DNA of 64,000 nt from Salinisphaera sp040361255 (GCF_040361255.1 NZ_APNG01000009.1:105056-169055); one strand, 5' to 3'; counted from the first letter of the stretch, positions 1 through 9,048 are shown. The notes: generated by a model not told the origin, from the letters alone. Translations and numbers: made by a program.

Positions 1-183
1 TTTCTGCCAGCTGGACCCGAGGGTGCTTACACGTTTCAACCGGTAAGTACCGGCGCAGAAAACCAAGGCCAGGTAGAAATCCGGGAAGGGATTCGAGCTG
101 GTGACACCCTGGTCGTGCGGGGCGCATTCGATCTTAAAGCTGCACTCACCGCCGGTGGCCGTAGCGCCGCACACGGCCACTAG
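1..183 (+). CDS. Heavy-metal RND efflux periplasmic adaptor, C-terminal end (partial)
   Basis: Frame 1 is open from the window edge to a TAG at 181-183 and gives 60 residues. The tail contains a GIRAGDTLVVRGAFDLKA stretch, typical of the last beta-barrel part of CzcB/CusB-type HlyD-family adaptors (usually written as 'GL..GD.VV..G.F.L'). The stop lies 9 bases before the ATG of the RND pump gene, and the stop region doubles as the pump's ribosome binding site, so the two are almost certainly one operon. The adaptor links the inner-membrane pump to an outer-membrane channel. The start and the metal-binding N-terminus lie outside the window. Confidence 0.85.
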   Translation, partial: FLPAGPEGAYTFQPVSTGAENQGQVEIREGIRAGDTLVVRGAFDLKAALTAGGRSAAHGH

Positions 184-192
184 GAGGGCGCT

Positions 193-3100
193 ATGATTAA
201 CGCAATTATTCGCCTGGCGATGGCGAACCGGCTCATGGTGCTCGTCGCAGTCTTCGCGCTAGCTATCGGCGGCTATTTTTCGCTGCGTGCACTACCCGTT
301 GATGCATTTCCGGACGCGACGCCGGCCCTCGTACAGGTATATACCGCGAGCGAGGGCCTGTCGCCGGTGGACATTGAAACGCTGGTCTCCTATCCGATCG
401 AGATCAGCATGTACGGGCTGCCGGGCCTCGAAAAAGTACAGTCCACCTCGATTTTCGGACTGTCGCGTGTCGATGTCTATTTCGAGGACGGCACGGATAT
501 CTACTTTGCCCGACGGCTCGTGAACGAGCGGCTTTCGGAAGCCCGTCGCAACATCCCAAGTGGCCTAGGTGAGCCACAACTCGGTCCTATCACGACAGGA
601 CTTGGTCGGATTCTCATGTATACAGTCGAGAATGAGGGAGGCGCGGACTATTCGCTTACAGAAAGACGTACAGCCCAAGACTGGCTGATCAAACCACAGC
701 TGCGTACGGTCGATGGTGTGACTGGCGTGCTCTCGATCGGTGGTTACGAAAAGCAGTATCAAGTCCGCCTGGACATGAGTGCGATGACGGCCCGCGGCTT
801 GACGCCGGCCGACGTTCGCGAAGCGCTACAGCGCAACAACCGAAACGTCGGCGCTTCATTCATCGAGCGCGGCGGCGAGGAATACATTATCCGCGGGTAT
901 GGTTGGGTCTCTTCGGGCGAGCAGGGTTTGTCTGATCTGCGCAACACCCGAGTAGACACGCGCAATGATCAGCCGGTTTATATCCGAGATATCGCCGAAG
1001 TCAGCTACGGGCGAGCGATTCGACGTGGTGCAGAACTCGCCAACGGCGAAGAATCTGTTGGCGGTTACGTTCTCAAGCTGATCGGAACGGATACCCAGCG
1101 CGTCCTCGAGGATACGAATGCAAAGCTCGAGGAAATCAATAAGTCGTTGCCTAACGGTATGGTCGCCAAAGTCTACTACTCTCAGGCCGAGCTAGTAGAC
1201 AAGGCGATCAATACGGTCGTCGAAGCGCTTTTAATTGGCGCCGTACTAGTCCTGATATTGCTGTACTTGTTCCTGGGCAACTTGAGATCGACACTCATTG
1301 TCGTGTCGAGCGTACCGCTGTCGCTACTTGTAGCATTCATTGCTATGCGCGTGTCCGGCTTGTCGGCGAACTTGATGAGCCTCGGCGGGTTGGCAATCGG
1401 CATTGGGATGATGGTCGACGGCTCGGTCGTCATGATCGAAAACATCTTCCGGCATTTTGAGGAACAGGACCTCAAGACCGCGAGCATGGCGGATTTGATT
1501 GGTGCCGCGGCTCGAGAAGTTGGGCGACCGATCGTTTTCGCGGTCGCCATCGTGATCATTGTCTTCCTTCCGTTGTTCACCCTGCAGGGCGTCGAGGGAA
1601 AACTCTTCTCGCCCATGGCTTACACGATTAGCTTCGCGTTGGCCGCAGCTCTGTTGCTATCCCTCACACTCGTACCCGTGCTGGCAATACTGGCATTCCG
1701 ACGTGTTACCACGATGCGGGAGCCGCGGTTTGTGTCGTGGATGAAGGCCGGTTACCGCCCGATGCGCGACGCCGCGCTAAAAGCACCGATCGTTGTAGTA
1801 GGGACAGCGCTAATCTTATTCATTGCGAGTCTCGCTGTTTTTCCGCAATTGGGTACTGAGTTCATTCCGACCCTACGGGAAGGCACATTCATGGTTCGCT
1901 CCACGCTGCCGCCCGGGGCGAGCCTGGATTCCGCGATTGCATACGGCAAGCGCATACAGGATACCGTCGGCGAATTCGACGAAGTCACCGGCGCCTATTC
2001 ACGCGTCGGTCGTGCCGAAGTCGGCGGTGATCCCGAATCGGTCAACGTGGTCGCAACCACCATCAACTTGAAACCGCTCGATGCCTGGCAAAGCGGACGC
2101 TCGTACGAGGGTCTTCAGAACGCGATGTCCGAGCGGCTCGCAGCGCGTGTTCCCGGGTTGGCGAACAACTTTTCCCAGCCGATCCAGCTTAGAACCGACG
2201 AGCTGCTCTCAGGCGTTCAAGCACAGCTCGTCGTAAGTATCTTCGGAGACGACCTCGACAAGTTAGCTGAGGTCGGCCAGCAGGTCGCCGAACTCGCGCG
2301 TAATACCACCGGTGCTGTGGATGTGCGTGTCCAGCAGCAGGGCGGCAAACAGCAGATCGTCATAAAGCCAGACCGCGAAGCCTTGTCGCGTTATGGAATT
2401 AGCGTGGACGACGTTTTGAACACCGTGTCCGTAGGGGTCGGGGGAGCTTCCGTCGGCCAGGTCTTCGACGGCGTGCGGCGGTTCGATATTTTCCTGCGGC
2501 TGCAGGCGAACCAACGTGAGCGGATCGATGCGATTCGAGACCTGAATCTTCGGACACCTGGCGGCGCGTTGATTCCGCTGTCACGAGTGGCGAACGTGGA
2601 CGTCTATACCGGTCCCAAGCAGATATCACGATCGAACGCCAGTCGACGTCTGTATGTGCAGATGAACGTTCGCGGGCGGGACATGGGCGGCGTCGTAAAC
2701 GATCTGCGTGCCGGTATCGATCGCGACATCGATATGCCGCCCGGTTATTTCGTTGACTTCGGCGGCCAGTTCGAGAACCAACAAAGGGCCATGAAGCGCC
2801 TTTATCTCGTCGTACCCGTCACGATGGCGCTGATCTTTTTGTTGCTCTACAGCGCATTCTCGAGTCTGCGCTATGCGGCGCTGATCTTTTTGAACGTTCC
2901 GTTCGCAATCATCGGCGGTATCTTCACGCTCTGGTTGTCGGGACTGTATCTATCCGTGCCCGCTGCTGTTGGCTTTATCGCGGTGTTCGGCGTAGCCGTT
3001 CAAAACGGGGTCGTGCTGGTTTCCTACATCAATCAGTTGCGTGATCACGGTATGGAGCTCGATGAGGCGGTAAGCACCGGCGCAGAACATCGGCTGCGCC

Positions 3101-3297
3101 CCGTACTCATGACCGCGCTGACAGCGATCCTGGGACTAATCCCGCTGCTCATGGCTAACGGTATCGGATCGAACGTGCAACGGCCGTTGGCCGCAGTCGT
3201 AATCGGCGGCCTCGTGACTTCAACGCTCCTGACGTTATTGGTATTGCCTGCCGTGTACCACTGGTTCGCCGAACCACGGCGCGAAGTCGAGCTGTGA
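193..3297 (+). CDS. CzcA/CusA-family heavy-metal efflux RND permease
   Basis: This 1034-residue protein has the full length and layout of a heavy-metal RND pump: TM1 at residues ~10-32, a large periplasmic porter domain, TM2-6 at ~340-500, a second periplasmic domain and a final helix bundle. The TM4 proton-relay motif at 398-417 reads GGLAIGIGMMVDGSVVMIEN, with acidic residues D409 and E416. This marks the HME group rather than multidrug AcrB pumps. It differs from both the classical DFG-D-G-VEN Zn/Co/Cd signature and the Cu/Ag form, so the metal cannot be fixed from the motif. An AGGAGGG ribosome site precedes the ATG. Codon use is poorer in GC than in the second half of the window, and the last 105 residues are about 80% identical to the truncated copy at 9634-9970. 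Confidence 0.93.
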   Translation: MINAIIRLAMANRLMVLVAVFALAIGGYFSLRALPVDAFPDATPALVQVYTASEGLSPVDIETLVSYPIEISMYGLPGLEKVQSTSIFGLSRVDVYFEDGTDIYFARRLVNERLSEARRNIPSGLGEPQLGPITTGLGRILMYTVENEGGADYSLTERRTAQDWLIKPQLRTVDGVTGVLSIGGYEKQYQVRLDMSAMTARGLTPADVREALQRNNRNVGASFIERGGEEYIIRGYGWVSSGEQGLSDLRNTRVDTRNDQPVYIRDIAEVSYGRAIRRGAELANGEESVGGYVLKLIGTDTQRVLEDTNAKLEEINKSLPNGMVAKVYYSQAELVDKAINTVVEALLIGAVLVLILLYLFLGNLRSTLIVVSSVPLSLLVAFIAMRVSGLSANLMSLGGLAIGIGMMVDGSVVMIENIFRHFEEQDLKTASMADLIGAAAREVGRPIVFAVAIVIIVFLPLFTLQGVEGKLFSPMAYTISFALAAALLLSLTLVPVLAILAFRRVTTMREPRFVSWMKAGYRPMRDAALKAPIVVVGTALILFIASLAVFPQLGTEFIPTLREGTFMVRSTLPPGASLDSAIAYGKRIQDTVGEFDEVTGAYSRVGRAEVGGDPESVNVVATTINLKPLDAWQSGRSYEGLQNAMSERLAARVPGLANNFSQPIQLRTDELLSGVQAQLVVSIFGDDLDKLAEVGQQVAELARNTTGAVDVRVQQQGGKQQIVIKPDREALSRYGISVDDVLNTVSVGVGGASVGQVFDGVRRFDIFLRLQANQRERIDAIRDLNLRTPGGALIPLSRVANVDVYTGPKQISRSNASRRLYVQMNVRGRDMGGVVNDLRAGIDRDIDMPPGYFVDFGGQFENQQRAMKRLYLVVPVTMALIFLLLYSAFSSLRYAALIFLNVPFAIIGGIFTLWLSGLYLSVPAAVGFIAVFGVAVQNGVVLVSYINQLRDHGMELDEAVSTGAEHRLRPVLMTALTAILGLIPLLMANGIGSNVQRPLAAVVIGGLVTSTLLTLLVLPAVYHWFAEPRREVEL

Positions 3298-3310
3298 GGA
3301 GGGGCTGATC

Positions 3311-3625
3311 ATGGAGGTAACACCCACCCATATGGCGCAAGTCCCGCTCGACCAGGTGATTTCAGGGCAAGCGCCCTCGATTGATTCGCAGCGGAGTACT
3401 GCGAAGAATTCTCACGAATACATCGGCCGAGTGAATGGTGGTCTCGTTTGGAGCTACAGGCATAGTTTAGCGATCTATGCGCTAACTAAATATAAGCCCA
3501 ATATCATAGGGGCCATTGGGTATAGGTCACTTGTTAGTCAGGGTGTTCCACGCTGCAGGCACCCAGAGTTTGCGGGTGAGCCACAAAACGAAGTCGCAAA
3601 CGTTTGGAGGTGGTCGCGATGGTAG
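3311..3625 (+). other. Unrecognised ORF after the pump gene; may not be a gene
   Basis: A 104-codon ORF begins with ATG 8 bases after a strong GAGGAGGGG stretch that overlaps the stop of the RND gene, so initiation here is plausible. The predicted peptide has no signal peptide, no membrane segment and no recognisable motif. Its end runs 7 bases past the preferred start of the following transferase gene. It may be a truncated remnant or simply the intercistronic spacer; the rest of the 321-base gap holds nothing else I can identify. Confidence 0.2.
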
Positions 3626-5283
3626 CGGCCAAATCCTTCGACCATCGGGTTTCGCGCCTGCGTGTGACGACCTCCGTGCTCGCATTGGCCGTGGCGCTGT
3701 TTCTAGTGACTACTGCCAATAACTCATTTTGGAGTGCGGCGGCAAGTGCGGCAGATATTTCCTGGCGGGGGAACTTTGGGTTTTTCGCCGCAATCTTCGT
3801 ATTTCTTGTCGCCGCTTTCACGTTGGCTATCGCACCATTTGGCTTACGTTTTCTTTTTAAGCCGTTTATTTCCGTGTTACTCGTCCTGGCATCTGTTAAT
3901 AGCTATTTCATGGATACCTACGGTGTTGTGATTGATGACGGAATGCTGCGCAACACCATACAAACCGACCCTAGGGAGGTTGACGGTTTATTGAGCCCGG
4001 TTTTGTTTTGGCATGTGTTATGGGCCGGAGTTTTGCCGGCGTTGGTTGTGTGGTGGGTTCCCGTGCGCTATGCGACTTTTCCTAGACAATTGGGTCGGCA
4101 AATATTGACGATGGCGCTAGCTTTAGCAGTAGCCGGGGCGGCACTTTATAGCCATTACAAAGAATTTTCACTAGTAGGGCGCGAAAATCGAAATTTACGT
4201 TATTTGATTAATCCGAGTTATTCCATTTACTCGGCTGGAAAGTTGCTGGCTGCCGAGTTAAGTGCCGGTGAGGCGGCACTTCGGCCATTGGGCCGCGACG
4301 CCTACCAACGACAGCATAGCTCACCCGGCGGCAAGCCAAGGCTAGTGGTTTTCGTTCTAGGGGAAACGGTGCGTGCTCATAACGCTACCTTGGAAGGTTA
4401 TGAGCGGAGGACCATGCCGCTCATGGCCCAAGAAGAGATTGTCAAGTTTGACAGCGTATATTCCTGCGGCACTGCTACTGCAGTGTCTCTGCCCTGTATG
4501 TTCTCGCGCCAAAACCGCAGCAGTTATGACGAGTTCGTGTCGGATAACAGCGAGAATTTATTAGATGTCCTGAAACACGCCGGGGTACGTGTGCTATGGC
4601 GTGAAAACAACTCCGGCTGCAAGGGCGTTTGCGCCAGGGTAAAAACACAAAACACAGCTCAGATGGACGTGCCTAATTATTGCAATGAAGATGGCTGTTT
4701 TGACGAAATTTTATTGTATCGGCTGGATGAATCGCTAAACGAGCCCTCGAGAGACACTTTCATTGTGCTTCATCAACAGGGCAACCACGGGCCTGAATAC
4801 TACAAACGGTACCCGCCTGAGTTTCGCAAATTCCAGCCTGAATGCCGTAGCAATCGCCCGCAGGATTGTAGCCGCCAAGAGCTGATAAACGCCTACGACA
4901 ACGCCATTTTATATACCGACTTCGTGCTCTCTAGGGTTGTGAAGTTTCTAAAAAGGAACTCCGATCGCTATGCGAGCGCGATGATTTATATGTCCGACCA
5001 TGGCGAGTCGCTTGGCGAGAGCGGCATTTACCTTCACGGCCTACCGTACTTAATAGCGCCGCATGAACAAACCCATGTGCCGCTGATGGTTTGGACCTCG
5101 TCTGATTTTAGGAAGGGGCGGGGACTCGAGCGCAAGTGCATGAGGCAGATGAGTGACGACGAGTATAGCCAGGATAATTTGTTCGACACGGTTCTAGGTC
5201 TGTTCGCGGTACAGACACAGGTCTACCGGCCCGGGCAGGACATTTTTGCTGCATGTCGCGCCATCGCCTTGACAGGTCGGTAG
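3619..5283 (+). CDS. eptA: EptA/MCR-type lipid A phosphoethanolamine transferase
   Basis: The ATG at 3619 sits 8 bases after GGAGG and is preferred over an in-frame TTG at 3604; it gives 554 residues. The N-terminal ~180 residues form five membrane helices. The periplasmic sulfatase-fold domain carries the metal ligand E249 in LGETVRAHN, the catalytic threonine T287 in SCGTATAVSLPCMFS, and a MSDHGES zinc-site motif near the end. Several paired cysteines fit the family's disulfides. The family transfers phosphoethanolamine from phosphatidylethanolamine to lipid A phosphates, lowering the negative surface charge and binding of polymyxin. The gene is distinctly AT-richer than the chromosomal background, and its position inside a metal-efflux run suggests joint transfer. 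It is a member of the broad EptA family; sequence alone does not say whether it gives clinical-level colistin resistance. Confidence 0.93.
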   Translation: MVAAKSFDHRVSRLRVTTSVLALAVALFLVTTANNSFWSAAASAADISWRGNFGFFAAIFVFLVAAFTLAIAPFGLRFLFKPFISVLLVLASVNSYFMDTYGVVIDDGMLRNTIQTDPREVDGLLSPVLFWHVLWAGVLPALVVWWVPVRYATFPRQLGRQILTMALALAVAGAALYSHYKEFSLVGRENRNLRYLINPSYSIYSAGKLLAAELSAGEAALRPLGRDAYQRQHSSPGGKPRLVVFVLGETVRAHNATLEGYERRTMPLMAQEEIVKFDSVYSCGTATAVSLPCMFSRQNRSSYDEFVSDNSENLLDVLKHAGVRVLWRENNSGCKGVCARVKTQNTAQMDVPNYCNEDGCFDEILLYRLDESLNEPSRDTFIVLHQQGNHGPEYYKRYPPEFRKFQPECRSNRPQDCSRQELINAYDNAILYTDFVLSRVVKFLKRNSDRYASAMIYMSDHGESLGESGIYLHGLPYLIAPHEQTHVPLMVWTSSDFRKGRGLERKCMRQMSDDEYSQDNLFDTVLGLFAVQTQVYRPGQDIFAACRAIALTGR

Positions 5284-5304
5284 GTTTGTTAGGAGAGGCC
5301 ACCC

Positions 5305-6657
5305 ATGTCTGATGTAACTTCAGATCAGCATCCCTTGGCCGAGCGGCTGTTACGGCCCATACGCCGCTTCGCGGCGTATGGGCCATCCAGCGGCATTGTT
5401 TTGGTTATTGCTACTGCGCTCGCGCTGCTATGGGCCAACTCTGCGGGATCGTTATTACCAGGCTACGCAGACTTTTGGAACACCGAGCTTTCTCTTCGTC
5501 TGGGCGATGTAGAGCTGTCACTTTCGCTCCACGAATGGATTGATGAGGCATTGATGGCGCTGTTCTTCTTTCACGTCAGTCTCGAGGTAAAGTACGAATT
5601 TCTTCGCGGTGCGCTGTCCACCCGAGACAAAGCGGTCCTGCCAGTGGTAGCAGCGCTAGGCGGCATGCTAGCGCCAGTCGCAGTTTTTCTGATTCTTAAC
5701 CTACCGGCGGGGGATCCCGGGGGATGGGCCGTACCAATGGCGACAGATGTTGCGTTTGCTATTGCGCTTCTCACCCTACTAGGCAAACGGGTGCCCGCGA
5801 GCTGGCGGGCATTCCTACTGGCACTTGCGGTTATCGATGACGTCGGCACGGTTGCCGTGATAGCCCTGTTCTATTCGGCGAAGATCACCACTATCCCATT
5901 GCTCGTGGTGGCTTTCGGGCTAGCTCTCGTTTACGCGATGCGTCGTGCCGGGGTCCATGCATTTTTAGTTTATTGGTTGGTTGGCGCCGCAATCTGGCTC
6001 GCGATGGAGAAATCTGGCGTTCATCCGACCGTCGCGGGCGTCCTGCTCGGGTTCTTGACGCCGCTTTCCACGCCACGCCATACGCATTCATACAATGAAC
6101 AAGCCGCTGAACGCATTCCACACCTATTACGCGAAGCCCCATCCTCAAAACGTCGACTCCTAGAAGAACTGGAACGCGTTAGGCGAGGCGCATTATCGCC
6201 GCTGAATATCCTGCAACATCGGCTAGAGCCGTGGGTGTTATTCCTGATCATGCCGGCCTTCGCGCTCGCCAATGCAGGGGTTGATCTGAGCGAAATTAGT
6301 CTCGCTGATAATGCCAGCCTTTGGGTTCTAGTCGGGAGCGGTGTCGGTCTGGTGGTTGGCAAGCCTCTTGGCATTGTAACGGCCGTACGTCTGGCGACCC
6401 TCTTGTCCCGAACAAAACTCCCGGATGGTCTCTCTTGGTCAGCTCTGACCGGTCTGGGGCTTCTCGCCGGCGTTGGTTTCACTATCGCTTTATTCTTGAC
6501 CAGCCTTGCGTTTACAGATCCGGCGATCGCATCGGCCGCACGCGTTGGCATTTTGGCTGGCTCCTTAATCGCCGCATTGGCGGGGCTGGGATTACTTTGG
6601 TTGGTTTTACACAAGAATGATGAAAATTGGGTAGCGCAGAGCGAAGACGTCGCGTGA
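5305..6657 (+). CDS. nhaA: NhaA-family Na+/H+ antiporter
   Basis: The 450-residue protein has about twelve hydrophobic helices. The paired ion-binding aspartates D178-D179 occur in AVIDDVGTVAV (the D163-D164 pair of E. coli NhaA), and D148 in MATDVAFAIALL corresponds to D133. It is longer than the ~390-residue E. coli protein because of a hydrophilic loop near 265-305 and terminal extensions, as in many proteobacterial NhaA proteins. The family exchanges cytoplasmic Na+ for protons at high pH or salinity. The start follows an AGGAGAGG site 21 bases after the eptA stop, so it is probably co-transcribed. Its place between a proton-driven metal pump and CzcD hints at pH or sodium homeostasis under metal stress; that link is inference. 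Confidence 0.93.
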   Translation: MSDVTSDQHPLAERLLRPIRRFAAYGPSSGIVLVIATALALLWANSAGSLLPGYADFWNTELSLRLGDVELSLSLHEWIDEALMALFFFHVSLEVKYEFLRGALSTRDKAVLPVVAALGGMLAPVAVFLILNLPAGDPGGWAVPMATDVAFAIALLTLLGKRVPASWRAFLLALAVIDDVGTVAVIALFYSAKITTIPLLVVAFGLALVYAMRRAGVHAFLVYWLVGAAIWLAMEKSGVHPTVAGVLLGFLTPLSTPRHTHSYNEQAAERIPHLLREAPSSKRRLLEELERVRRGALSPLNILQHRLEPWVLFLIMPAFALANAGVDLSEISLADNASLWVLVGSGVGLVVGKPLGIVTAVRLATLLSRTKLPDGLSWSALTGLGLLAGVGFTIALFLTSLAFTDPAIASAARVGILAGSLIAALAGLGLLWLVLHKNDENWVAQSEDVA

Positions 6658-6753
6658 GCTGGAACGTGATGACCGAATGACAGAGCAATTACGGTCACTA
6701 TTCGCGACGACGGCTGACCTCTGTCAACTAAAGTTACCAAAAGGAGACAGACG

Positions 6754-7107
6754 ATGAAGGAAATCAAGGCTTACGTACGTGAAGTCATGCTCGAACAGGT
6801 GATTTCGGCGCTGGCTGATATTGACGACATACCCGGAATCGCGGTGGTGCATCTACGTGAATATGGCCACGTCCAGGACGGCAGCTTGAGGCGGGTCAAA
6901 ATGGCCAAGCTCGAAATTGATGTGCCGGAGTCGCTTGCGACGACCGTCGTAGACGCGATATTGGCAAGCGCACGTACAGGCGACGGCCACCCCGGTGATG
7001 GAAAAGTCTTCATATCAGATTTGCGGGAGGCCATTCGTATAAGCGACGGGCAACGTAACGAAGGGGCGGTGCAAATTTCGTCGAAATCGGGAGGCCCAGA
7101 TGAGTAA
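6754..7107 (+). CDS. PII-like protein of the metal-efflux-associated group
   Basis: The 117-residue protein follows the ferredoxin-like PII fold: the N-terminal strand MKEIKAYVREVML, a B-loop-like TGDGHPGDGKVF at 75-86 and the C-terminal REAIRI strand are all recognisable. The T-loop region (about 37-52) is shortened and has no equivalent of the uridylylated Tyr51 of GlnB/GlnK, so classical GlnD control is unlikely. A PII group without canonical nitrogen function is known next to heavy-metal RND pumps, and the neighbours here fit. An AAAGGAGA site precedes the ATG. The last 8 bases overlap the start of the CDF exporter, which implies translational coupling. The ligand is unknown; binding of nucleotide or metal is possible but not shown. 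Confidence 0.8.
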   Translation: MKEIKAYVREVMLEQVISALADIDDIPGIAVVHLREYGHVQDGSLRRVKMAKLEIDVPESLATTVVDAILASARTGDGHPGDGKVFISDLREAIRISDGQRNEGAVQISSKSGGPDE

Positions 7108-8038
7108 GCATGAGCACGGCGGTCATAGCCATGGCAATGCAGGTAGCACGAAACTGCTTATCATATCGCTGATATTTACGACTGCATACGCTGGCGTCGA
7201 GGTAGTCGGTGGTATTTGGGCCAACTCACTGGCCCTGATTGCCGATGCGGGCCATATGATCACCGACTCCTTATCTCTCGGAATCGGCGCTTTTGCAGCA
7301 TGGCTAAGTCAGCGTCGCGCTTCAAAAACCCTTACGTATGGATATGCACGCGCTGAGGTTATAGGAGCGCTCGTCAACGTTCTTTTTATGCTGGGTATTG
7401 TGGTCTGGATTGTTTTTGCCGCATTTGAACGACTTGCGAATCCAGAGGAAGTTGGCGGAACGACCGTTATGGTTGTCGCTTTCATCGGCTTACTCGTAAA
7501 TATCGCCGTCGCGTGGATTCTGATGCGGGGCGAAAAAAACATGAACGTGCGGGCCGCGTTGTTGCACGTAATGGGTGACTTGGCGGGTTCTGTAGCGGCG
7601 TTGCTGGCGGGCTTCATCGTTTACCTCACCGGCTGGCTGCCGATAGACCCGTTGCTTTCGTTATTAATCAGCCTTCTGATTGGTTTTGCGAGCATAAATA
7701 TTTTACGCGACGTCATGCGAGTCCTTATGGAGGGCTCACCTAGCGATGTGGATATTGACGAGTTGAAGCAGTCCATGGGCGAGATTAGTGGTGTCGTTGA
7801 GGCGCACCATATTCACGTCTGGTCTCTATCGTCGAGTCGTCACGCCTTATCGGCACAAATCAAACTTGATGAGATAGGTGAATGGGATGCGGTCCTACCG
7901 CGACTACAGGCCCTGCTGGGTCGGCGCTTCGGCATTCAGCACAGCACGTTACAGCCGGAATCTGGCTCGCGCAGCATCCTTGAAAATCGCGGCAAGAACG
8001 TTGATGGGAACGGTTCATCATGCTCAGGCAAGCTTTAA
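7100..8038 (+). CDS. czcD: CzcD/ZitB-type cation diffusion facilitator
   Basis: This is a 312-residue CDF protein with six membrane helices. The N-terminus is His-rich (MSKHEHGGHSHG). The transport-site HxxxD pairs are H52/D56 in TM2 (GHMITDS) and H158/D162 in TM5 (HVMGDLAGS), the pattern of Zn2+/Co2+/Cd2+:H+ antiporters. A cytoplasmic C-terminal domain with MEGSPSDVD and HHIHVWS completes the family layout. It exports cytosolic divalent metal to the periplasm, where an RND pump could take it up for export, a two-step arrangement known for Czc systems. It overlaps the PII-like gene upstream and the Sel1 gene downstream. Confidence 0.93.
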   Translation: MSKHEHGGHSHGNAGSTKLLIISLIFTTAYAGVEVVGGIWANSLALIADAGHMITDSLSLGIGAFAAWLSQRRASKTLTYGYARAEVIGALVNVLFMLGIVVWIVFAAFERLANPEEVGGTTVMVVAFIGLLVNIAVAWILMRGEKNMNVRAALLHVMGDLAGSVAALLAGFIVYLTGWLPIDPLLSLLISLLIGFASINILRDVMRVLMEGSPSDVDIDELKQSMGEISGVVEAHHIHVWSLSSSRHALSAQIKLDEIGEWDAVLPRLQALLGRRFGIQHSTLQPESGSRSILENRGKNVDGNGSSCSGKL

Positions 8039-9048
8039 GAACTACATCGACGCTCTTACTTTTTGTATTTATGTTGACCCCAGTTTTATCTCGCGCTCAA
8101 GAACCTGAAATCACGGTCAGTAGCAAAGCTTATAAGAGACAGTTCAAAACCATGCTCCAGCGCGCCGAGGAGGGCGATGCGAACGCCCAGAATTCCGTTG
8201 GCGGTGCCTTTGCCATGGGCGACGGTGTCGTAGAGGATGATGAGGCCGCGTATCGTTGGTTGCGCAAAGCGGCAGAACAAGGCCACGCTGCGGCTCAATA
8301 CAATCTATTCCTCTTGTCGACTCAGAAGAGGGATTCGGAGAATACGCTCGAAGCCCCAGTCAAATGGTTACAAAGGGCCGCCAATCAAGGTGTCCTTCAA
8401 GCGCAATTTCGTCTCGCAGAGTTTTACCGACAAAGCCGTGTTAAGCACAAAAAACGGCGGGAGCGCGCGGCCATGTATTACGCCATGGCCGCTAAACAAG
8501 GTCACGCGTCTGCGCAATTTTATTTGGGCTGGTGCTACGACAAGGGTGTTGGGGTCACTCAGAATGAGTCGAAAGCGGCGCGGTGGTACTTGAAAGCTGC
8601 GAAAAAGGGGCAGGTCGATGCCCAAGTGAATCTAGCCGTAAACTATATCGACGGTCGAGGGGTCCAGAAAAGCCAAGCGCAAGCACGGAGATGGTTTTTG
8701 CGGGCAGCGCAACAAAATTCTGCGATCGCACAATATAACCTCGGCAAACTGTCTCAGGCTCGTGCGAGTTCACGGGGTAACATCATCGAGGCATATGTCT
8801 GGACATCGTTGGCAGCCGAACAAGGACTTGGTGCGGCGATTCGCGAACGCGAGCTTCTCCGGAGTTTGATATCACCTTCACAATTGAGCCGAGCACAAGC
8901 GCGCGTTCGACGTTGGAGTAAGATTAATTCCGACAACGCTCAATTTGACCTTCAGCTGGAAAGCCGGCGTAGTTTTCCGGTCACTGAACCAATATCGGGG
9001 CTCGAAGCGCTGTTGCCTAAAAAGGGCAAAGCTGACAGCCAGCGATAG
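8020..9048 (+). CDS. Secreted Sel1-repeat (TPR-like) protein
   Basis: The 342-residue protein begins with a typical signal peptide (hydrophobic core TLLLFVFMLTPVLS, then an ARAQ-like cleavage region SRAQ near residue 27). It then has about six Sel1-like repeats of roughly 36 residues with the A-x-x-G-x-A-x-A-Q-x-x-L pattern and G-x-G-V turns (for example AAEQGHAAAQYNL and AAKKGQVDAQVNL). Such repeats form alpha-solenoids that bind proteins. The ORF overlaps the end of the CDF gene by 19 bases in another frame, so it belongs to the same transcript. The C-terminal ~60 residues are not repeat-like. The target is unknown; a periplasmic scaffold for envelope or metal stress is a guess. Confidence 0.82.
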   Translation: MLRQALRTTSTLLLFVFMLTPVLSRAQEPEITVSSKAYKRQFKTMLQRAEEGDANAQNSVGGAFAMGDGVVEDDEAAYRWLRKAAEQGHAAAQYNLFLLSTQKRDSENTLEAPVKWLQRAANQGVLQAQFRLAEFYRQSRVKHKKRRERAAMYYAMAAKQGHASAQFYLGWCYDKGVGVTQNESKAARWYLKAAKKGQVDAQVNLAVNYIDGRGVQKSQAQARRWFLRAAQQNSAIAQYNLGKLSQARASSRGNIIEAYVWTSLAAEQGLGAAIRERELLRSLISPSQLSRAQARVRRWSKINSDNAQFDLQLESRRSFPVTEPISGLEALLPKKGKADSQR

